From Bacillus siamensis KCTC 13613 (lineage in GTDB: Bacteria > Bacillota > Bacilli > Bacillales > Bacillaceae): a stretch of DNA of 59,776 nt. A program made the translations under genes and the position numbers. Of this stretch, positions 54,936 to 59,776 are shown piece by piece. The first letter of the stretch is position 1; the number at the start of each line of letters is the position of its first letter. Below the pieces are notes generated by a model. It searched no databases, was not told where the DNA came from, and saw only the letters and a program-made list of their open reading frames with translations. The stretch is from contig NZ_AJVF01000001.1 in assembly GCF_000262045.1 (NCBI RefSeq), forward strand, positions 1-59,776, written 5' to 3'.

Positions 54936-57371
54936 TTAGTTCGTTTTAGCAGTTGTTTTTACGACAAATTCGCCGTCTTCAACATCAAGAACGATGTGCT
55001 GGCCCTTATCAATATTGCCTCTGAGAAGCTCTTCTGATAACCGGTCCTCCACATGCTTTTGAATCGCTCTTCTTAACGGACGTGCGCCGTATTCCAAATC
55101 GACGCCCTCGTCTGCTACTTTTGCTTTTGCAGCATCCGTCAGCTCTATAGAGAGATCTTGTTCTTTCAGACGTTTTGTTAACTGGTCAGACATAAGCGAC
55201 ACGATGTCTGTAAGATGTTTTTTCTCAAGAGAGTGGAAGACGATAATTTCGTCAATCCGGTTAATAAATTCAGGTCTGAAGGCACGCTTCAGCTCTCCCA
55301 TGACTTTGTCTTTCATGTCTTTATGGTTTTGTGATTCATCCTGAACATTGAAACCCACATATTTGTTGCGTTTCAACTCGCTCGCTCCGACGTTTGACGT
55401 CATAATCAGGATCGTGTTGCGGAAATCAACAGTGCGTCCTTTTGAATCAGTCAAGCGTCCGTCTTCAAGCACTTGCAGGAGAATGTTAAACACATCAGGA
55501 TGCGCTTTTTCAATTTCATCAAGCAGTACGACAGAGTAAGGTTTTCTTCTCACTTTTTCCGTCAGCTGGCCGCCTTCATCATAACCGACATATCCCGGAG
55601 GAGAACCGACAAGACGCGAAGTCGAATGTTTCTCCATATATTCGGACATATCCACTCTGATCATCGCTTCTTCATCACCGAAAATGGATTCCGCCAGCGC
55701 TCTTGCCAGCTCTGTCTTCCCTACGCCTGTTGGGCCTAAGAAGATGAATGAACCGATCGGACGTTTCGGATCCTTCAAACCGGCTCTTGCACGTCTGACA
55801 GCCTTCGCAACGGCTACAACGGCTTCATCCTGGCCAATGACGCGGGAGTGCAGAATGCTTTCCATATTGAGAAGCTTATCTGTTTCCGTTTGCGCAATTT
55901 TAGATACAGGCACCCCGGTCCAGCTGGATACCACCATTGCGATATCCTCTACAGAAACTTCGGAGTTCTCCTGGCCTTGTTTTTCTTTCCACGTTTTTTT
56001 CGTATCTTCCACCTGTTCTCTCAAGCGCTGCTCCGTATCACGAAGAGAAGCCGCTTTTTCAAACTCCTGGCTTTGAACGGCAGCGTCTTTTTCCTTGCGA
56101 ACTTCATCGAGTTTCTGCTCAAGCTCTTTTAAGTTCGGAGGCGTTGTGAAGGAACGGAGACGTACTTTTGAACCGGCCTCGTCAATTAAATCGATCGCTT
56201 TATCCGGAAGGAAGCGGTCAGAAATATAACGGTCAGACAATTTAACCGCCGCTTCGATCGCTTCATCGGTAATGGATACGCGGTGATGCGCTTCATAGCG
56301 GTCACGAAGGCCTTTTAAGATCTGAATGCTTTCATCGACTGACGGCTCATCCACCTGAATCGGCTGGAAGCGGCGCTCCAGTGCTGCGTCTTTTTCGATA
56401 TATTTGCGGTATTCATCAAGCGTTGTCGCACCGATGCACTGAAGCTCTCCGCGAGCGAGTGAAGGTTTTAAAATATTCGACGCGTCAATCGCGCCTTCTG
56501 CTCCTCCAGCTCCGATCAGGGTGTGCAATTCGTCAATGAATAAAATAATATTGCCGGCCTGACGTATTTCATCCATTACTTTTTTCAGACGGTCTTCAAA
56601 TTCTCCGCGGTATTTCGTGCCTGCTACAACCGTTCCCATGTCTAATGTCATTACGCGTTTATCACGTAAAATTTCCGGCACTTCATTGTTGATGATCTGC
56701 TGTGCGAGACCTTCAGCAATCGCAGTTTTACCTACACCCGGTTCTCCAATCAGAACGGGATTATTCTTTGTTCTGCGGCTTAATACCTCAATAACACGCT
56801 GAATTTCTTTGCTTCGGCCGATAACCGGATCAAGGCTGTCTTCCCTCGCAATCGCGGTTAAATCACGCGCCAGACTGTCAAGCGTCGGCGTGTTTGCGCT
56901 GCTATTTGTTCCCGCTCCGGATGCCCCTGTCTCATTGCTTCCGAGAAGCTGCAGAACCTGCTGTCTCGCCTTATTGAGACTGACACCCAGATTATTCAGT
57001 ACTCTCGCGGCGACTCCCTCACCTTCACGAATCAGCCCAAGAAGTATGTGCTCTGTTCCTACATAAGAATGACCGAGCTTTCTGGCTTCATCCATTGATA
57101 GTTCTATTACCTTTTTGGCTCTAGGCGTGTAATGAGGGACAGAGGTGGTGCTTTCCTGCCCTCGGCCAATCAAACTTTCCACTTCTTTCTGCATTTTATC
57201 TGAATTGAGGCCAAGCGCTTCTAAAGCTTTAAATGCTATCCCTTCACCTTCACGGACTAACCCCAATAATATATGTTCAGTTCCGATATTTGTATGGCCT
57301 AAGCGCAGTGCTTCTTCCTGTGCCAGTGCCAATACCTTTTGAGCCCGCTCTGTAAATCTTCCAAACATCAT
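54936..57371 (-). CDS. clpC: ClpC, AAA+ unfoldase of the ClpCP protease
   Basis: 811 aa. Two Clp-N repeats (residues 4-140), AAA1 with Walker [11 protein letters not shown] (about 210), the coiled middle domain that binds MecA or McsB (about 410-475, containing a UVR-like stretch), and AAA2 with [10 protein letters not shown] (about 547). The ClpP-docking loop is YVGFNV (about 670). It degrades MecA/ComK, SpoIIAB, CtsR and arginine-phosphorylated proteins. The start overlaps the mcsB stop (ATGA). Confidence 0.97.
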   Translation of the reverse strand: MMFGRFTERAQKVLALAQEEALRLGHTNIGTEHILLGLVREGEGIAFKALEALGLNSDKMQKEVESLIGRGQESTTSVPHYTPRAKKVIELSMDEARKLGHSYVGTEHILLGLIREGEGVAARVLNNLGVSLNKARQQVLQLLGSNETGASGAGTNSSANTPTLDSLARDLTAIAREDSLDPVIGRSKEIQRVIEVLSRRTKNNPVLIGEPGVGKTAIAEGLAQQIINNEVPEILRDKRVMTLDMGTVVAGTKYRGEFEDRLKKVMDEIRQAGNIILFIDELHTLIGAGGAEGAIDASNILKPSLARGELQCIGATTLDEYRKYIEKDAALERRFQPIQVDEPSVDESIQILKGLRDRYEAHHRVSITDEAIEAAVKLSDRYISDRFLPDKAIDLIDEAGSKVRLRSFTTPPNLKELEQKLDEVRKEKDAAVQSQEFEKAASLRDTEQRLREQVEDTKKTWKEKQGQENSEVSVEDIAMVVSSWTGVPVSKIAQTETDKLLNMESILHSRVIGQDEAVVAVAKAVRRARAGLKDPKRPIGSFIFLGPTGVGKTELARALAESIFGDEEAMIRVDMSEYMEKHSTSRLVGSPPGYVGYDEGGQLTEKVRRKPYSVVLLDEIEKAHPDVFNILLQVLEDGRLTDSKGRTVDFRNTILIMTSNVGASELKRNKYVGFNVQDESQNHKDMKDKVMGELKRAFRPEFINRIDEIIVFHSLEKKHLTDIVSLMSDQLTKRLKEQDLSIELTDAAKAKVADEGVDLEYGARPLRRAIQKHVEDRLSEELLRGNIDKGQHIVLDVEDGEFVVKTTAKTN

Positions 57372-58459
57372 ATCGAATCATCCTCCTGTCTATTTGCACT
57401 CATTTCTAAATGCAGCCTTTCCCTGATAAGAGCCGCTCTTCTCACGTCTCTTTCGTTCGGCCGTAATGCGCCGCCCGAATATTGCTGGAGAAAACCGGGC
57501 TGTGTCAAAATCATCAGTTCATTAAGTATATTGCTTGATAGCCCTTTAATGATCCCCAGGTCTATCCCCAGTCGAACGTCAGAAAGGCATTTCGCCGTTT
57601 CCTTCGATTCAATCATTCGGCAGTTGGATAAAACGCCGTAAGATCTGAATACCCGGTCCTCTAATTCAATTTTCGAGGTTTGATAAAGCGCTTCTCGGGC
57701 TGAGCGTTCCTGCTCAATCAGCTGGGCAGCCACACTGTTCAAATCATCGACGATGTCCTGTTCTGATTTTCCAAGTGTGATTTGATTTGAAATTTGAAAG
57801 ATATTTCCTAATGCTTCGCTGCCTTCCCCGTAAATTCCTCTAACAACTAAACCTAATTGGTTAATTGCCGGTATAATTCGATTCAATTGCCTAGTTAGTA
57901 CAAGACCCGGCAAATGCATCATGACCGAAGCCCTTAGTCCCGTCCCTACATTTGTAGGACAGCTTGTTAAGTATCCTCTCTTCTCCCCAAAAGCGTAATC
58001 CACTTTCTCCTCAATCCAGTCATCAACCTGGTTTGCCGCTTTTATGGCGTTGAGAAGCTGGAAGCCGGGGAAGAGACATTGAATTCTGATATGATCTTCT
58101 TCATTTAACATAATGCTGACTTCTTCATTTTCAGAAAGCAGACAGCCGCCAAACGGTGATTCCGTTAAATTCGGGCTGATCAGATGCTTTTCCATCAGCA
58201 CCCGTTTTTCCAAAGGCTGAGCTTCACTCATTCTGATTAAATGAAATTGACCGATATCAGGCAGTTCTTTCCCTGAAAAATGATCTTCGAATTGCTGAAT
58301 AATGGATGAGGCTTCTTCATTCGTATACCGGGCAGGAAACTTTATATTTTCAAAGTTTCTGGCCAATCGTATACGGCTGCTGAGTACAATGTCACTTTCA
58401 GGTCCCTTTTGCTTCATCCAATTGCTTAATGCGTCCTGAATAAAATGCTTGAGCGACAT
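57368..58459 (-). CDS. mcsB: McsB, protein arginine kinase
   Basis: 363 aa phosphagen-kinase-like catalytic domain: [12 protein letters not shown] (N-terminal nucleotide Arg), NEEDHIRIQ with the catalytic Glu, and [14 protein letters not shown] with the active-site Cys. The C-terminal part carries the pArg-binding RDVRRA region. It marks proteins with phosphoarginine for ClpCP and inactivates CtsR. The start shares a base with the mcsA stop (TAATG). Confidence 0.97.
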   Translation of the reverse strand: MSLKHFIQDALSNWMKQKGPESDIVLSSRIRLARNFENIKFPARYTNEEASSIIQQFEDHFSGKELPDIGQFHLIRMSEAQPLEKRVLMEKHLISPNLTESPFGGCLLSENEEVSIMLNEEDHIRIQCLFPGFQLLNAIKAANQVDDWIEEKVDYAFGEKRGYLTSCPTNVGTGLRASVMMHLPGLVLTRQLNRIIPAINQLGLVVRGIYGEGSEALGNIFQISNQITLGKSEQDIVDDLNSVAAQLIEQERSAREALYQTSKIELEDRVFRSYGVLSNCRMIESKETAKCLSDVRLGIDLGIIKGLSSNILNELMILTQPGFLQQYSGGALRPNERDVRRAALIRERLHLEMSANRQEDDSI

Positions 58460-59016
58460 TACCCTTGTTCCTCCTCACTATCTGTGCCTTTTAATTTCTG
58501 CTCTAACGACCGGATCTGATCCCTGACCTGCGCCGCCTTTTCAAACTCTTCCTGGTGTATTAAAGATTCAAGTTCCTTTTTTAACATTTCCATTTGCCGT
58601 CTTACATGCAAGTTTCCGCCTATGCGTTTCGGAATTTTCCCGGCATGCACCGTATTCCCGCTGTGGACTTTTCGCAAGATCGGCGTAATTTGGCTGTGAA
58701 ATGTATCGTAACACTCCGCACAGCCGAACCGCCCTGTTTTTCTCAGCTGTTGAAACGTCATGCCGCATTTCTTACAGGCCGTGCCTTGCTCTGAATAGCC
58801 GAACATTTGAGAACCCGTGTTTTGAAATGAAGACTCCATATTCAGCAGCCCTGATAATAAATTATGAATCGAGAACCCTTGGTTTCCACTTATACCGTAT
58901 GAATCACTATTTTCTTTTGCACATTGTTCACAAATATGAACTTCTTGCTTTTCTCCATTAACAACTTTCGTAAAGTGAAAAGTGGCCGGTCTCTCATTGC
59001 ACTCTTGACAAATCAA
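58459..59016 (-). CDS. mcsA: McsA, zinc-finger activator of McsB
   Basis: 185 aa from a TTG start at 59016 (protein begins with [14 protein letters not shown]), placed five bases after GGGTGA; a GTG nine bases upstream lies in that site. Four CxxC pairs (CQEC, CEQC, CKKC, CAEC) bind zinc, and a C-terminal UVR domain ([20 protein letters not shown]) binds ClpC. It is needed for McsB kinase activation and heat or redox sensing. Confidence 0.94.
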   Translation of the reverse strand: MICQECNERPATFHFTKVVNGEKQEVHICEQCAKENSDSYGISGNQGFSIHNLLSGLLNMESSFQNTGSQMFGYSEQGTACKKCGMTFQQLRKTGRFGCAECYDTFHSQITPILRKVHSGNTVHAGKIPKRIGGNLHVRRQMEMLKKELESLIHQEEFEKAAQVRDQIRSLEQKLKGTDSEEEQG

Positions 59017-59029
59017 TCTTTTCACCCGC

Positions 59030-59494
59030 TTACTTTAGTTTTAAAGATGTGAGCATCGCCTTCATCATTCTGGCTCTTAGTTCATCCCGTTCAGGCAAAT
59101 CAATATATAGAACTGAACGATCCATTACACTCACCATCATTTTAGCTTCTCTTTCCGAAATAACCCCGTCCTCTAACAGTCTGAGAATAATGTCATCAGA
59201 GGCTGCCTGGGACAAGTGGGTATGAATCTGCGAAATAATATTATTGATGAGGACGACTTCGTTATTCATTTTAACTTTGATAATACGAATATAACCGCCG
59301 CCTCCCCGTTTACTTTCAACAATATATCCTCTTTCGCTTGTGAATCTGGTGTTGATGACATAATTTATTTGGGAAGGAACACACTGAAATTTATCAGCAA
59401 TTTCACTGCGTTTGATCTCTAAAATTTCTTTGCCATTTTGATCTAATACTTGTTTTAAGTACTGTTCAATGATGTCAGAAATATTATGTCCCAC
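59030..59494 (-). CDS. ctsR: CtsR, repressor of class III heat-shock genes
   Basis: 154 aa. A winged helix-turn-helix (IADKFQCVPSQINYVINTRF) has the temperature-sensing glycine-rich wing RGGGGYIR; the C-terminal dimer domain binds McsB/ClpC. The GTG start at 59494 follows GGAGGGGGTTGA. It represses its own operon through the adjacent operator; heat release and McsA-McsB-ClpCP clear it. Confidence 0.97.
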   Translation of the reverse strand: MGHNISDIIEQYLKQVLDQNGKEILEIKRSEIADKFQCVPSQINYVINTRFTSERGYIVESKRGGGGYIRIIKVKMNNEVVLINNIISQIHTHLSQAASDDIILRLLEDGVISEREAKMMVSVMDRSVLYIDLPERDELRARMMKAMLTSLKLK

Positions 59495-59510
59495 TCAACC
59501 CCCTCCTTTA

Positions 59511-59532
59511 TTGACTTTGACTATATTTGACT
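59511..59532 (-). promoter_or_regulatory. CtsR operator
   Basis: On the minus strand the direct repeat AGTCAAA-TAT-AGTCAAA (59516-59522 and 59526-59532) matches the CtsR heptad consensus, and a third partial copy GTCAA (59511-59515) follows at once. It lies between the -10 and the ctsR ribosome site. Confidence 0.92.
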
Positions 59533-59540
59533 TTAATCTT

Positions 59541-59569
59541 ACTATAAGGTGTTTCGCAAAATTTTTCAA
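59541..59569 (-). promoter_or_regulatory. SigA promoter of the ctsR-clpC operon
   Basis: The minus strand reads TTGAAA (59564-59569), a 17-base spacer, then TATAGT (59541-59546), immediately upstream of the CtsR operator. Confidence 0.8.
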
Positions 59570-59590
59570 CTGTATCGCTCTATCTCTATT

Positions 59591-59616
59591 ATTTCCACTT
59601 TGCACAAGCATAAAAC
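59591..59616 (-). promoter_or_regulatory. SigB-type promoter of the ctsR-clpC operon
   Basis: The minus strand reads GTTTTA (59611-59616), a 14-base spacer, then GGAAAT (59591-59596), close to the SigB consensus (GTTTAA-N12/15-GGGTAT). A SigB promoter upstream of the SigA one is known for this operon in B. subtilis. Confidence 0.65.
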
Positions 59617-59680
59617 CTGCTTTTACAAAAAGGTATATCGTTACTTTTCTCATATTATATAACGTATGCAGAAAAACACA

Positions 59681-59710
59681 AAAAAGACAGCTCATAATGA
59701 GCTGTCTTTA
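59681..59710 (-). terminator. rRNA operon terminator
   Basis: A perfect 12-base stem (59683-59694/59698-59709) with a 3-base loop and T-run lies 11 bases after the 5S gene on the minus strand. It closes the rRNA operon before the ctsR operon. Confidence 0.92.
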
Positions 59711-59720
59711 CCTTATGATT

Positions 59721-59776
59721 GCTTGGCGGCGTCCTACTCTCACAGGGGGAAACCCCCGACTACCATCGGCGCTGAA
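59721..59776 (-). rRNA. rrf: 5S rRNA, 3' part (cut by the window edge)
   Basis: The reverse complement gives the 3' half of Bacillus 5S rRNA: TTCAGCGCCGATGGTAGT, the GGGGGTTTCCCCCTGTGAG arm, then AGTAGGACGCCGCCAAGC as 3' end. The 5' half lies beyond the window. It belongs to the rRNA operon that precedes ctsR, rrnW in B. subtilis by position. Confidence 0.96.

Overview
The window is a conserved housekeeping segment from a Bacillus subtilis-group bacterium, given in the reverse of the usual B. subtilis map order. Nearly every protein is collinear with, and close in length and sequence to, the B. subtilis genes from ctsR to pdaB. Two things hint at the B. amyloliquefaciens/velezensis side of the group: the many small differences from B. 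subtilis 168 as I remember it, and an extra DinB-family gene between ybaK and ybaJ. That species call is an inference from memory.

Layout, in transcription order on the minus strand (right to left). The right edge holds the 3' end of a 5S rRNA and its terminator (59681-59776). Next comes the CtsR-controlled stress operon ctsR-mcsA-mcsB-clpC, with SigA and SigB promoters and a CtsR operator. Then follow radA, disA, yacL, ispD and ispF. Next is gltX-[T-box]-cysE-cysS-mrnC-rlmB-rae1, then sigH, rpmGB-secE, nusG, rplK-rplA, the L10 leader with rplJ-rplL, ybxB, rpoB-rpoC, and rplGB-rpsL-rpsG-fusA-tufA. ybaC precedes the very long S10-spc-alpha supercluster, which runs from rpsJ to rplQ and includes secY, adk, map, infA and rpoA. 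The ecfA1-ecfA2-ecfT-truA energy-coupling/pseudouridine block comes next, followed by rplM-rpsI behind an L13 leader.

The left 6 kb is accessory and sporulation material of mixed orientation: ybaJ, a dinB-like gene, ybaK, cwlD, salA, gerD, kbaA and pdaB. SigE- or SigG-type promoters can be read before pdaB, cwlD and gerD. The left edge (1-190) is the tandem-promoter region and leader of another rRNA operon, transcribed leftwards out of the window. The block is therefore bracketed by two rRNA operons in the same orientation.

The genes mostly serve the translation machinery, RNA polymerase, protein export, Cys/Glu tRNA charging, isoprenoid synthesis, protein quality control and sporulation. 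I found no new multi-gene system. The points worth a second look are small: a decayed KOW-domain gene between map and infA; an unusual nusG leader with two tandem terminators and a hairpin between the ribosome binding site and the start codon; several conserved-looking intercistronic hairpins; and a palindromic rplK promoter spacer.
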